Assembly: GCA_027623995.1 (NCBI GenBank)
Contig: JAQBUF010000015.1
Location: 1 to 57,448 of the forward strand
Reading direction: 5' to 3'
From: Nitrospirota bacterium
Lineage (GTDB): Bacteria; Nitrospirota; Nitrospiria; Nitrospirales; UBA8639
DNA: 57,448 bases
Shown here: piece after piece, positions 26,841 through 36,125 of the stretch
Position numbering within the stretch: position 1 is the stretch's first letter
Layout of the letters: each line of letters begins with the position of its first letter
Translations under genes and position numbers: made by a program
The notes under the pieces: generated by a model
What the model saw: only the letters and a program-made list of their open reading frames with translations
Told to the model about the DNA's origin: nothing
Database searches by the model: none

Positions 26841-27863
26841 CTAAATGCTGAGTAACTGAGCTTCAAGCCTATCCTGTCCCTCAAGAAATTGAATACCCAC
26901 AGAGAGCGCCCATACCGGATCAGGGTATGTCCACAAGGGTTTGACTTTCACGAGGTCTTTTTCAGTGGTGAGAAGAACTTGAGCATTGACCTTTGCAGCC
27001 CGCTCATGAATTTGGCTAAGAGTCTCAAGTGAATAGGTCGTATGGTCAGAGAAAATACGCTCATCAACTACCTGCGCCCCAAGCCGCTCCACTAATCGCC
27101 GAAACGAAGGGGCATTTGCCACGCCACTAAATATAAATACTCGTTTCCCACGCAACCAGGAGAGATCCTTCGTCAGGTCCCCATTGCCGCACATAAGACC
27201 TTCAGCTTCCATGCGCGTGGCAATCGGATCAATAGATCTCCCCACGGCCATTTCCAAGCGTTGTCCCATAGGTTCCATGTCTTGAAGATTCTCAACGCGA
27301 GTAAAAATTACCTTCGTCGCTCGTTGCGCTTCGGAGAGTGGTTCACGAAGCCGCCCAAATGGCAAGAGGGCCTGCATGCCAGCAGTATCAGAAACATCGA
27401 CCAGCAAAAGATTCAGGTCGCGGTGAAGATTCACATGTTGAAACCCATCATCCAACACAAAGCAATCGACAGCCAGTTGTTCCAACACCCAACACCCTAA
27501 TTGGTAACGATTGGCACCGACGGCGACGATCACACCAGGACAACGGCTCGCCATTAAAAAAGGTTCATCCCCCGCTTCGCCTGGACTCACTAAAATATCC
27601 TTGCCATTCGAGACGACAAGAAACTTCTCTTGGGAATGGCGTCGATACCCGCGACTTAATATCGCCACCTTCTTTCCTCTTGCCGTCAAATATTGCGCCA
27701 CCCACATGGTCATTGGAGTTTTTCCGGTTCCACCGACAGTGAGGTTTCCTACACTCACCACGGGACGCGGTAATCGATGGGATGTCATCCACCCGCGCTT
27801 GTACAACCAAAGTCGCAAGCACACCACAAGCTGATAGGGAAGGGTCAATAGATTGGTCAGCAC
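26841..27863 (-). CDS. lpxK: Tetraacyldisaccharide 4'-kinase
   Basis: Inner-membrane-associated kinase of 340 residues that phosphorylates the 4' position of the lipid A precursor. The Walker A site is in SVGNLTVGGTGKTPMTMWVA (about residues 36-55). A second motif, FVLDDGFQHVNLHRDLNLLL, is the conserved D-D-G-F-Q-H segment. The N-terminal hydrophobic helix LTLPYQLVVCLRLWLYKRG would anchor it. It lies between waaA and waaF, a common arrangement in diderm bacteria. Length and motifs look complete. Confidence 0.94.
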   Translation of the reverse strand: MLTNLLTLPYQLVVCLRLWLYKRGWMTSHRLPRPVVSVGNLTVGGTGKTPMTMWVAQYLTARGKKVAILSRGYRRHSQEKFLVVSNGKDILVSPGEAGDEPFLMASRCPGVIVAVGANRYQLGCWVLEQLAVDCFVLDDGFQHVNLHRDLNLLLVDVSDTAGMQALLPFGRLREPLSEAQRATKVIFTRVENLQDMEPMGQRLEMAVGRSIDPIATRMEAEGLMCGNGDLTKDLSWLRGKRVFIFSGVANAPSFRRLVERLGAQVVDERIFSDHTTYSLETLSQIHERAAKVNAQVLLTTEKDLVKVKPLWTYPDPVWALSVGIQFLEGQDRLEAQLLSI

Positions 27864-27893
27864 TCAGAGCCCTCATGACTCGTAGAAATCTAA

Positions 27894-29189
27894 TTACGTG
27901 GGAAACTCTAACAACGGACGCAGAAGTTCCACGTTTCGTTTGACAACACCCTGGTTTTCTAGAACAACCTGGTAAGCGGCTTTTCCCATCCGATCTGCTA
28001 ACGAATGATCATTGAGGATATTCACGACTACGGATGCCATCTCGCTTCCATCGTGGACTTGACGACCACCACCGCTTTCCAGAAGAAGATCGGCAATTTC
28101 CTGACAATGATCAGTAAAGGGACCAAAGAGCACAGGCTTACTCCAAGATGCTGGTTCAAGAAGGTTATGACCACCCACCGGCACGAAGGTGCCTCCCACC
28201 AAGGTCACGCTGGCTAAGCCATAGACATGGGCCAACTCACCACGAGTATCGAGCACAATGACCCGTGGCCCAGTTTGGTCTAAAGGACCCTTTTCATTCA
28301 CCCCGAGCTGGCTTCGTCTGACAACGTGAAATCCAAACGCTCGAATCGTCGCTTCAAGTTGGTCACTCCGTTCAATATGCCGAGGGGCCAGCAACAAGAT
28401 CAGATGAGGATGGTCCTTGAGCACTTCTTGATAACACGATAACAGCACCTCTTCTTCCTTGGGATGCGTGCTTCCCGCCACCATCAGCACTTCGCCCTCT
28501 TGTAGTTCAAGAAGTTGCGTACTCATTCTATTCGAATGACTATCTAATCCTGGGAGCTCCACGTCAAACTTCATATTACCAGTATAATGAACCCGCTCTG
28601 GAGTTGCCCCCAAGGCCAGGAAACGTTGTGCATCACGCTCGGATTGCACCAGACAAACATTGAAGGAAGAAAGTACATCCTTCATGAAAGATTTCACTCG
28701 AAGATACCGTGGAAACGACCTGGTGGAAAGCCGTCCATTCACTAACCCACAGGGCACGCCCTGAGCGTGAAGCTCCTTGAGCAGATTAGGCCACAATTCC
28801 GTTTCCACCACCATAAAGACTTTTGGCCGAAGATGCCGAATGAACCGTCGAACAGTCCAAGCCCAATCTAGTGGCAAATAACAATGTCTGGCGATACCGG
28901 CTAATCGCTGCTCCACCGCTTCACGACCCGTATCGGTCACCGTCGAAATCGTGATGGCGAGATGAGGAAACGCCTTGTGAATGGCGGTGACCAGAGGCAC
29001 TGCAGCAATAACCTCACCCATCGAGACCGCATGAATCCACAAAACTTCGTCCTGAGAGTTCAATCCTTGGGGCAAGGTGAAACCGAGCCGTTGCCCTAAC
29101 CCACGACGACACCGTTTTTTAAGCAATAAGATCAGAACAATGACAGGAGCACTGACGAGAAGAAGAATATTATAAAGGAGATACCACAT
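27894..29189 (-). CDS. waaA: 3-deoxy-D-manno-octulosonic acid (KDO) transferase
   Basis: GT30 enzyme of 431 residues that adds KDO to lipid IVA. The N-terminal membrane anchor is LLYNILLLVSAPVIVLILLL. WIHAVSMGEVIAAVPLV is the glycine-rich acceptor region with the family's conserved Ser-x-Gly-Glu. The donor domain contains VMVAGSTHPKEEEVLL and GTFVPVGGHNLLEPASWSKP, the most diagnostic segment. Whether it adds one or two KDO residues cannot be told. No clear Shine-Dalgarno is visible before ATG 29189. The gap of about 100 bp upstream ends with the frameshifted tail of the DUF374 gene. Confidence 0.94.
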   Translation of the reverse strand: MWYLLYNILLLVSAPVIVLILLLKKRCRRGLGQRLGFTLPQGLNSQDEVLWIHAVSMGEVIAAVPLVTAIHKAFPHLAITISTVTDTGREAVEQRLAGIARHCYLPLDWAWTVRRFIRHLRPKVFMVVETELWPNLLKELHAQGVPCGLVNGRLSTRSFPRYLRVKSFMKDVLSSFNVCLVQSERDAQRFLALGATPERVHYTGNMKFDVELPGLDSHSNRMSTQLLELQEGEVLMVAGSTHPKEEEVLLSCYQEVLKDHPHLILLLAPRHIERSDQLEATIRAFGFHVVRRSQLGVNEKGPLDQTGPRVIVLDTRGELAHVYGLASVTLVGGTFVPVGGHNLLEPASWSKPVLFGPFTDHCQEIADLLLESGGGRQVHDGSEMASVVVNILNDHSLADRMGKAAYQVVLENQGVVKRNVELLRPLLEFPT

Positions 29190-29292
29190 TGGGGAAGAGG
29201 CCTAGTACAAACAAGAACTGGCACACGAGCAGCTCACAATTCTTCATCCATGAGGGAAGGTATTCTACAGCAGGGGCACACCCCTGTCTCTT

Positions 29293-29945
29293 TTATTTCC
29301 GACTCACCGCTTCTGTGGCCTCAGCCAGCATAGCACAGAGTACCGTTTCCAATTGTTGGCGATGGTGTTCTACACTTATGTCGTCAGCGGTTCGGTCAAC
29401 CCAAAGAGGCGCGCCCCAAAGAAAGCGTCCTTTGGCAAAAGGGAAGGGCACGATGAACTGGTCCCAACTGGAGAAGACTTTTTTTTTGAGCAGGCAAAGG
29501 TCAAAGGAACAATCGGCAAGCCTGTGGCTTGGGCAAGTTGGATCACACCTTTTTGAACGATATGTCGAGGACCTTTCGGTCCATCTGGAGTCACCACCAA
29601 ATCAACACCCGATCGACCAAGCCGAATCAACTGCCGCAAGGCCACGCCTCCCCCTCTAGTACTCGAACCACGAACTGCACCGAATCCAAAGCGCTTCACA
29701 ATGCGGCAAATCATTTCTCCATCACGATGTTGACTAATCAGGATATGCGCGTCCTTGCCACGATAAGCCAAGGGCATCATCAACTGTTGGCCATGCCAAA
29801 AGGCAATGATCATCCGCTTCCCTTGAACATAGAGTCGATCAACAGGCTCTGCGCCCTCAACAGACCAGCTCATGGACTTGCTGAGTCCGCGGATCAACCA
29901 ATCCCCCATTCTAGGAACGACTGTCTGTGCCAACCATGGATTCAT
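29293..29945 (-). CDS. DUF374 lysophospholipid acyltransferase-like protein, frameshifted at A9
   Basis: Acyltransferase-like protein of the DUF374 family (LPLAT superfamily), found with lipid A genes. The visible part shows IIAFWHGQQLMMPLAYRG (the H-x4-type catalytic region is degenerate here, as in this family), FGAVRGSSTRGG and VVTPDGPKGPRHIV. In the annotated frame the protein ends at 29376 (189 residues) with a tail rich in serine and leucine that looks wrong. At a run of nine A (minus strand, 29479-29487), a one-base shift restores the conserved end: VFSSWDQFIVPFPFAKGRF, then WGAPLWV, down to TAA 29293-29295, giving about 217 residues. The shift is either slippage, a sequencing error or a real mutation. 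Confidence 0.8.
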
Positions 29946-29968
29946 GTAGAAATACCTTACACGTTAAA

Positions 29969-31726
29969 TTAATTGAGGGTTGATTCCACAGGTACATCAT
30001 AAAACTGTGTCTGATACAACCGCTTATATGCACCATTGTGACCAAGGAGTTCCGCATGTGTGCCAACTTCCAAAATACGCCCCTCATTTAAGACAACAAT
30101 ACGATTGGCATGCTGAACGGTAGAAAGCCGATGGGCAATCACCAGAGTCGTCCGATTTTTCATGAGCACCGTCAATGCGGCTTGAACCATGCGTTCGGAT
30201 TCTGTATCGAGTGAAGACGTGGCTTCGTCAAGAATGAGCAATGGGGGGTCACGCAAAATCGCTCGGGCAATCGCCAATCGCTGCCGTTGGCCTCCCGACA
30301 ATTTCACCCCATTTTCACCAATAAGCGTATTCAGCCCTTCGGGCAATTGCTCAATGAACTCCCACGCATAGGCAGATTTGACTGCTGCAATCACTTCGGC
30401 TTCACTGGCATCCACACGGCCATACAAAATATTGGCCCGAATGGTTTCATCGAATAGGATTGTATCTTGTGACACCACGGCAATTTGTGATCGCAACGAT
30501 TCGAGCCTCACCTGTTGAATATCCTGACCATCGATATAGATGGTCCCATCCGTAGGATGATAAAAGCGTGCGACCAGACTGATTAAAGTAGACTTTCCAC
30601 TTCCGCTTCGTCCCACCAGAGCGATCACTTCCCCTGCCTGAATGGTTAAGTTGATATTGACCAATGCTGGCTGTTCACTTGCTTCATACGAAAAGTTTAC
30701 ATTACGAAATTCAAGCGCATGGGCAACCTTTGGTAACACCAGATGCCCGAGATCTTGGTCATACTCATTCTGTCGATCGAGCATATCAAAAACACGATAC
30801 CCAGCCGCTAACGCCCGCTGAATCGAAGCGTTCGCCCCAGCTAATTTTCGTACCGGGCCGTAGGCCATCGCTAAGGCCAGCAGGAAGGAAAAAAATTCTC
30901 CAGGTTTCATTTGACTATCAATGACCTGAGAGCCACCATACCAAATAATGGCCGCAATCCCTCCAACGCCAATAATTTCCAAAATCGGAGAGGCCAAGGC
31001 CGACACCTGTGCCGACTTAATATTGGCGCGCATAAAGGCATGATTGCTTTGGCTGAACCGTTGCTCCTCAACATCCTCAGCTCCATAGGCCTTGACAATG
31101 CGAATGCCTTTGAATGCCTCACTGACTGACGAGGACATATCTCCCATCGACTCTTGTCCCTTGGTCGCGAATTTCCTAATCCGTTTTCCAATCTGTATGA
31201 TGGCATACCCAGAAATGGGGAACACGAGAATGACCAACGTGGCCAATTTCCAATTCTGATAAAACGCCACCCCTAACATCGCCACGAAGGTGAGCCCCTG
31301 CTGAAAAATGTCTTTGACCACACTAGGAATCGCATTGCCCATTTCATTAACATCATTGACCACCCGAGCTAAAAGACGCCCTGAGGTGTTCGCATGATGA
31401 AACGGCATGGGCAGGCGAAGAAATTGACCGAACAATTGGTGACGCACACCCGCAACCAATCGATGCCCCACATAACTCATGAGATAGGCTTGACCATAAC
31501 CGCAGAGGCCTTTAATCACTGACACGCCCAATATCACAACGGGCAACGCCAGCAACAATGCCTCATCTTTTGCAATGAACAAATCATCCAGCACCGGTTG
31601 CATGAGCCAGGCATAGGCTGCGGTTGCTCCGGCTACTCCAGCGGCGCAGAGCATTGCAGCCAACAGGCGACCATAATGTCCACGAAGGTATTTGAGAATT
31701 CTTAGAAAAACGTCTACGCCTGACAT
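29969..31726 (-). CDS. msbA: Lipid A export ABC transporter, MsbA-like
   Basis: Type IV ABC exporter half-transporter of 585 residues that probably flips lipid A-core across the inner membrane. The N-terminal membrane domain has about six hydrophobic helices (residues 15-300). The ATPase domain shows Walker A VALVGRSGSGKSTLISLV (near 380), the signature LSGGQRQRLAIARAIL, Walker B PPLLILDEATSSLD and the H-loop VIAHRLSTVQHA. It overlaps lpxB by 13 bp, so translation is coupled. Membership in the lipid A operon makes lipid A the likely substrate rather than a drug or peptide. Confidence 0.92.
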   Translation of the reverse strand: MSGVDVFLRILKYLRGHYGRLLAAMLCAAGVAGATAAYAWLMQPVLDDLFIAKDEALLLALPVVILGVSVIKGLCGYGQAYLMSYVGHRLVAGVRHQLFGQFLRLPMPFHHANTSGRLLARVVNDVNEMGNAIPSVVKDIFQQGLTFVAMLGVAFYQNWKLATLVILVFPISGYAIIQIGKRIRKFATKGQESMGDMSSSVSEAFKGIRIVKAYGAEDVEEQRFSQSNHAFMRANIKSAQVSALASPILEIIGVGGIAAIIWYGGSQVIDSQMKPGEFFSFLLALAMAYGPVRKLAGANASIQRALAAGYRVFDMLDRQNEYDQDLGHLVLPKVAHALEFRNVNFSYEASEQPALVNINLTIQAGEVIALVGRSGSGKSTLISLVARFYHPTDGTIYIDGQDIQQVRLESLRSQIAVVSQDTILFDETIRANILYGRVDASEAEVIAAVKSAYAWEFIEQLPEGLNTLIGENGVKLSGGQRQRLAIARAILRDPPLLILDEATSSLDTESERMVQAALTVLMKNRTTLVIAHRLSTVQHANRIVVLNEGRILEVGTHAELLGHNGAYKRLYQTQFYDVPVESTLN

Positions 31727-32850
31727 TCTGTTAGCACCACCCGAGCCGCACGGTCTGAGGCACCAGGCGTGCCCATTTGCTCACGAAGAGATTGAAATGT
31801 TTTCTGCATGTGATCGTACCGATCCCGATCTTTTAAGAGATTCACCGCTTCTTCATATAATCGTTGGGCAGTGGCCTCCTCTTGGAGCAACTCTGGAACA
31901 ATGCCACGCCCGGCGACCAAATTTACTAAGCCTAGATACTTGACCGAAGCAATGCGTTTGGCAATGTGATAGGTCAGCCAAGATAACCGATAGGTGATAA
32001 TCATGGGCGTCCCCACCAATGCCGCCTGAAGGGTAGCCGTGCCTGACGCAACAAATAACAAGTCGGCAGCGGCCATGACCTCATTGGTCTGATTCGCGAT
32101 AATGGTCACCGGTAACCCCTCACGATCAATCAACCCTTCAAGGCATTCACTCGTAATCGACGGAGCCTGTCCAACAACGCACTGCACCTCAGGATCAAAC
32201 TCTCGTATTTTTTTGACCGCTTGAATCATCTCCGGCAACAAGGGTTCGACCTCTGAAGGACGACTACCCGGCAAGGCACCGATAATCAAACCTGCCTCAG
32301 GCAGCCCTAATTGTTTTCGTACTTCTTGACGATCATAGTGCGCCGAGAGAGTATCGAGTAACGGATGCCCCACAAAATCACATGGCACACCAGCATCACG
32401 GTAGATGGCTTCCTCAAACGGTAAAATGACGATCATGCGACGGACCACTCGTTTAATCAAATGTATTCGATGGCGTCCCCAGGCCCAAATTTGCGGGGCA
32501 ATATAATAGATGACCCGATGTCCTAGGCTCGCGGCGATTTTGGCCAATCTCAGATTAATGGAGGGGTGATCAATGAAGACCACACCATTCAAGGCCTGTG
32601 CCTTTAAAAACCGTTTTATGGTGAAAATATTTGAAATCCCTTTCGCAATGTTTACTGGCCCAGGCACCCCAACAGCATCCAATCGTTTTAGACCTTGCAG
32701 CAATTCAACCCCGGCTTCGCGCAGGTGCTGCCCTCCAACTCCAAACAGCTTGACGTTCGGCTCAAGTCGCCTCAACGATTTGGCCAAATTTGCCCCATGC
32801 AAATCTCCCGAGGCTTCGCCTGTAACAATCAAAATAGTCGGAGCAGACAT
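31714..32850 (-). CDS. lpxB: Lipid-A-disaccharide synthase
   Basis: GT19 enzyme of about 378 residues that joins UDP-2,3-diacylglucosamine and lipid X. The N-terminus ILIVTGEASGDLHGANLAKS is diagnostic. ALPGSRPSEVEPLLPEMIQA and LFVASGTATLQAALVGTPMI in the donor half are also typical, and YYIAPQIWAWGRHRI is the usual central segment. The frame opens with TTG at 32862; I prefer ATG 32850, which begins MSAPTILIVTGE and matches the family start. It follows the Gfo/Idh gene by 15 bp and overlaps msbA. Confidence 0.95.
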   Translation of the reverse strand: MSAPTILIVTGEASGDLHGANLAKSLRRLEPNVKLFGVGGQHLREAGVELLQGLKRLDAVGVPGPVNIAKGISNIFTIKRFLKAQALNGVVFIDHPSINLRLAKIAASLGHRVIYYIAPQIWAWGRHRIHLIKRVVRRMIVILPFEEAIYRDAGVPCDFVGHPLLDTLSAHYDRQEVRKQLGLPEAGLIIGALPGSRPSEVEPLLPEMIQAVKKIREFDPEVQCVVGQAPSITSECLEGLIDREGLPVTIIANQTNEVMAAADLLFVASGTATLQAALVGTPMIITYRLSWLTYHIAKRIASVKYLGLVNLVAGRGIVPELLQEEATAQRLYEEAVNLLKDRDRYDHMQKTFQSLREQMGTPGASDRAARVVLTECQA

Positions 32851-32865
32851 GATCGCAGTCAATCG

Positions 32866-33840
32866 TTAGGAAGAAGAACCCATACTCTGAGAGAACGGCT
32901 CTGGAGAACCAGACTTATGGATTGAATCAATAATGGCATGGGCTAATTCCAAGGCACGGAGTCCTTCTTCCCCGGAAACTCCATGAGACATTCCTGATTG
33001 AACCGACCGCACGAAGGCTTGCAACTCACGCTTCAGTGGCTCTTCATCAGTTCCCTGAATGGATTCCTCCACCACAGAGGACATATCATTGACATGATCA
33101 GCGCGGCGGTACACGATTCCTTGTCGTGTCTGAAAGTCCACAGACAGGTACAAGTCCGATTGAAATAATCGCATTTTCCGAAGACGACCGGTCGACATTC
33201 GACTCGCGGTAAAGTTGACAATGCTACCGCCAGAAAACTCAACTCGGGCATTGGCAAAGTCAACCTGAGAGGACAGCACCGCAACTCCCACGGCTTCGAC
33301 TTGTGTGATGTCACCGAGATTGAGGGATAAAATAAGATCCAAATCATGAATCATCAGATCCAAGACCACATCAACATCTGTCCCACGCGGTTGATAAGAA
33401 GCCAGACGATGGCATTCAATAAATCCCGGGGTATGCACAATACCTCGGACCACATCCATGACTGGATTGAAGCGCTCAACATGCCCGACCTGCAATATGA
33501 GGCCATGTTGTTTGGCGCATGCCACCATGTCGCGGGCGTCATCAAGAGTTGAAGCGAGAGGCTTTTCCACGAGAACATGCACGCCAGCGTTCAAACAGGA
33601 AAGAACGACGTCTCGATGATGAGTCGTCGGCACAGCCACGCTCACCGCATCCACCGCACCGAGCAACTCATGAATATTGGAAAACACTGGGGCATCATGC
33701 TGTTGACCAATGGCTTCGGCACGATCACGATCAAGGTCCGCAATGCCCACGAGCTTCGTGTCCGGCAATTGACCATAGAGTCGGGCATGGTGTTGCCCTA
33801 AGTGCCCCACTCCGATGACGCCGACGTTGAGTTGATCCAT
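32866..33840 (-). CDS. Gfo/Idh/MocA-family oxidoreductase
   Basis: NAD(P)-dependent sugar oxidoreductase of 324 residues. The N-terminus NVGVIGVGHLGQHHARLYGQ is the dinucleotide-binding GxGxxG motif. The central HVLVEKPLASTLDDARDMV holds the family's conserved E-K-P, with lysine as the likely catalytic residue. VGHVERFNPVMD follows. It lies between lpxI and lpxB, a position often seen for such proteins in lipid A operons. GnnA-type oxidation of UDP-GlcNAc (for 2,3-diamino sugar lipid A) is one option, but its partner transaminase GnnB is not next to it. The reaction stays unassigned. Confidence 0.88.
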   Translation of the reverse strand: MDQLNVGVIGVGHLGQHHARLYGQLPDTKLVGIADLDRDRAEAIGQQHDAPVFSNIHELLGAVDAVSVAVPTTHHRDVVLSCLNAGVHVLVEKPLASTLDDARDMVACAKQHGLILQVGHVERFNPVMDVVRGIVHTPGFIECHRLASYQPRGTDVDVVLDLMIHDLDLILSLNLGDITQVEAVGVAVLSSQVDFANARVEFSGGSIVNFTASRMSTGRLRKMRLFQSDLYLSVDFQTRQGIVYRRADHVNDMSSVVEESIQGTDEEPLKRELQAFVRSVQSGMSHGVSGEEGLRALELAHAIIDSIHKSGSPEPFSQSMGSSS

Positions 33841-33859
33841 AGTTTAAAGCCTTGGGGTT

Positions 33860-33887
33860 CGTGAAGCGTGAAGCGTGAAGCGTGAAG
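33860..33887. repeat. CGTGAAG heptamer, four tandem copies
   Basis: Four perfect tandem copies of CGTGAAG followed by CGG, between lpxI and the Gfo/Idh gene. Same motif as the degenerate blocks at 23051-23077 and 24004-24029. It is a short tandem repeat and could vary in copy number. Confidence 0.9.
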
Positions 33888-33908
33888 CGGAAAAAATTTC
33901 TTTGCAGC

Positions 33909-34778
33909 TCACACTCTTGCTATCCCCACGATGGCGATTCCTGCACGATTGGCAAGTTCCATCATTTCTTCTCGGTCAAGAAAAATCGTTCGCTCTGCCT
34001 CGACGGCAAGGACCATGGCCTTCACTTCCTGCATAACCTCGATAGTCTTAGGGCCAACCGCAGGCAAGTCAAACCGAAGATCCTGCTGGGGTTTCGATCG
34101 TTTCACGACGACCGCACCTTTTCGTGCCAGAGCTCCACCTCGACGAATCGCCTCATCCGTTCCTTCGACAGCCTCTACCGCCACCACCACCCGATCCTTC
34201 ACGACCACACATTGCCCAATATCCAGCTGACCAATTTCCTTTGCCATGATCCAGCCGAACTCGATATCTTCTTGCTCCTTCCCGGTGGGTCGACGCTTCG
34301 ACAAGGGTCCTTCTGGGACGAGGATATTGTGTAATCCAAAGGTTGATTCACAAATTTGAATGCCTTCGCTTTCAATTTCGTTGGCAATGGCTCGCAAGAT
34401 CCCATCGTCCTTCCACAACTTAAGACGGGAAAACAAGGCGATGGCACGGAGGTCAGGACGAACATCTGAAAACAGGTGTGTTTTTTTGATCCCTCCCAGC
34501 ATGACGGCTTGACGAATACCATCATCCTTGAGGGCTTTGATTAATTTATTAAATTGCCCGATTCGAATCCAATGAATACGATCCACTGCTTGTTCAAGCT
34601 CGGGAGCCGTCTCCCCGATATGCGCCACAGCCGACACCGTATATCCAAGTTTTTTGGCATTTTCCGCAAAGATAATGGGGAAGCGACCATTCCCCGCAAT
34701 CAACCCAATCGACTCGCCGGGTGAGGCCAGTTTCACAGAGAAGGAAGGTCCATTCGAAGAATGGGAATCTGAGGACAA
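33909..34778 (-). CDS. lpxI: UDP-2,3-diacylglucosamine pyrophosphatase LpxI
   Basis: DUF1009 family protein of 289 residues that hydrolyses UDP-2,3-diacylglucosamine to lipid X, replacing LpxH. The N-terminus IGLIAGNGRFPIIFAENAKK is typical. Further family segments are AVMLGGIKKTHLF and DRVVVAVEAVEGTDEAIRRG with its conserved EGTDE. The gene starts with TTG immediately after the lpxA stop, using the GAGGA near the lpxA 3' end as ribosome-binding site, which points to translational coupling. No lpxH is seen in the window. Confidence 0.94.
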   Translation of the reverse strand: MSSDSHSSNGPSFSVKLASPGESIGLIAGNGRFPIIFAENAKKLGYTVSAVAHIGETAPELEQAVDRIHWIRIGQFNKLIKALKDDGIRQAVMLGGIKKTHLFSDVRPDLRAIALFSRLKLWKDDGILRAIANEIESEGIQICESTFGLHNILVPEGPLSKRRPTGKEQEDIEFGWIMAKEIGQLDIGQCVVVKDRVVVAVEAVEGTDEAIRRGGALARKGAVVVKRSKPQQDLRFDLPAVGPKTIEVMQEVKAMVLAVEAERTIFLDREEMMELANRAGIAIVGIARV

Positions 34779-35588
34779 TTAAAATTCCTCTTGATCATCT
34801 TGACCTTTTCGCGCAGGGCGACAGGCTCCTCGAGTTGAGGCCTCCAAGAAGGTCAACATCATCAACACATCTTGGCTATCTTGAAATTGATGCCTGGCAA
34901 GTTTTGTGGCTTCGGCCAACCGCTGGCCTTTTCTAAATAACAACTGATAGGCCTGTTTGAGAATGCGGATACGTGTAGTGGAAAATCCGCCACGGCGGAG
35001 GCCAATCGAATTGAGTCCGTATAATTTCGCGCGATTCCCTGCGGCTCGCATATAGGGCGGAACATCCCGAGCCACGGCTGAACATCCACCAATCATGGCA
35101 TACTCCCCAATACGAACGTATTGATGGACTCCAACCAATCCTCCGATGACTGCATAACTGCCAATACTGATATGTCCGGCCAACGTCGCGGCATTGGCCA
35201 TCACAACCGAATCGCCAACATGACAGTCATGTGCAATATGCACATACGCCATGAGAAAATTATGCTTTCCTAAGGTCGTGACGCCACCACCAAACGCCGT
35301 CCCTCGATTCACCGTGACATATTCTCGTAAGATATTTTCATCGCCAATAATGACCTTCGTGGGTTCGTCATGATACTGAAGATGCTGAGGGGGAGAGCCA
35401 ATGGACACATAAGGGAAAAATTTGCATCGTTGACCAATTTCGGTCCACCCCTCCACACAGACATGAGAATGCAATTCGGTCCCACGACCAATCTGCACAT
35501 GCTCACCGACGACACAATACGGTCCAATACTCACATCTTTATCAAGTTCTGCTTTGGGATGCACAATGGCTGTGGGGTGAATTGACAT
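34779..35588 (-). CDS. lpxA: Acyl-ACP--UDP-N-acetylglucosamine O-acyltransferase
   Basis: Left-handed beta-helix acyltransferase of 269 residues that starts lipid A synthesis. Hexapeptide repeats run through most of the first 180 residues (for example VSIGPYCVVGEHVQIG). The catalytic His is probably in LMAYVHIAHDCHVGDSVVMA, the standard HIAHDC segment. The C-terminus holds the helical domain. ATG 35588 is preceded by AAGGA and a small hairpin at 35602-35621. The upstream gene is fabZ, with a 72-bp gap. Confidence 0.96.
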   Translation of the reverse strand: MSIHPTAIVHPKAELDKDVSIGPYCVVGEHVQIGRGTELHSHVCVEGWTEIGQRCKFFPYVSIGSPPQHLQYHDEPTKVIIGDENILREYVTVNRGTAFGGGVTTLGKHNFLMAYVHIAHDCHVGDSVVMANAATLAGHISIGSYAVIGGLVGVHQYVRIGEYAMIGGCSAVARDVPPYMRAAGNRAKLYGLNSIGLRRGGFSTTRIRILKQAYQLLFRKGQRLAEATKLARHQFQDSQDVLMMLTFLEASTRGACRPARKGQDDQEEF

Positions 35589-35601
35589 ACTTCAGATCCT
35601 T

Positions 35602-35621
35602 ATACCAAAAAAAATTGGTAT
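35602..35621 (-). promoter_or_regulatory. Hairpin just upstream of lpxA ribosome-binding site
   Basis: A 7-bp perfect stem (ATACCAA/TTGGTAT) with a six-base A/T loop between fabZ and lpxA. On the transcript the stem ends just before the TAAGGA ribosome-binding site. It lacks the downstream U-run of a terminator. It could influence lpxA translation or be incidental. Confidence 0.4.
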
Positions 35622-35660
35622 CACTTAAGGGGTTATTCTTTTCCTGACATTGGGCAATGC

Positions 35661-36125
35661 TTAGGAACCAAGTTCAGTTTTCGTGGTGACCATCGCAGTA
35701 GACTCGCCTTCGCAGACCAATTCATCGCCGACAAATGCCTTCCCTTCCATTTTCCAAAAAGGCGGACGTTTCTTTTTTACCGTTACTTCGAGACGAAGCT
35801 GATCTCCCGGAACAACGGGCCTTCGGAACTTGGCTTTATCAATGCCCGTTAAATAGACCACTGGCGGAGCATCCCCTAGTGCGGAACGAATCGCAAGAAT
35901 TCCGCCAAGCTGCGCCAGGGCTTCGAGAATAAGTACCCCAGGAAATATCGGACGGCCAGGAAAGTGTCCCTGAAAAAATGGCTCATTGATCGTGACATTC
36001 TTGATTCCCACCGCCTTCTGATCAATTATCAACTCCGTCACCCGATCTACCAACAGAAAGGGATATCGGTGGGGTAAAATGGCTTGAATGTCAATGTTAT
36101 CAATAACTGGTCCGGTCTCACTCAT
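35661..36125 (-). CDS. fabZ: 3-hydroxyacyl-ACP dehydratase FabZ
   Basis: Hot-dog fold dehydratase of 154 residues in fatty acid elongation, often encoded with lpx genes. The motif HRYPFLLVDRV at about 17-27 is typical. FFQGHFPGRPIFPGVLILEA (about 49-68) contains the active-site His and the following helix Glu. The C-terminal end KKRPPFWKMEGKAFVG fits the family. GGAGG is seen upstream of ATG 36125. In many diderm bacteria lpxD lies just upstream; here it is not there. Confidence 0.96.
   Translation of the reverse strand: MSETGPVIDNIDIQAILPHRYPFLLVDRVTELIIDQKAVGIKNVTINEPFFQGHFPGRPIFPGVLILEALAQLGGILAIRSALGDAPPVVYLTGIDKAKFRRPVVPGDQLRLEVTVKKKRPPFWKMEGKAFVGDELVCEGESTAMVTTKTELGS

Noticed and set aside
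33860-33887. CRISPR array
   Set aside because: Four 7-bp units in tandem without spacers; no cas genes in the window.
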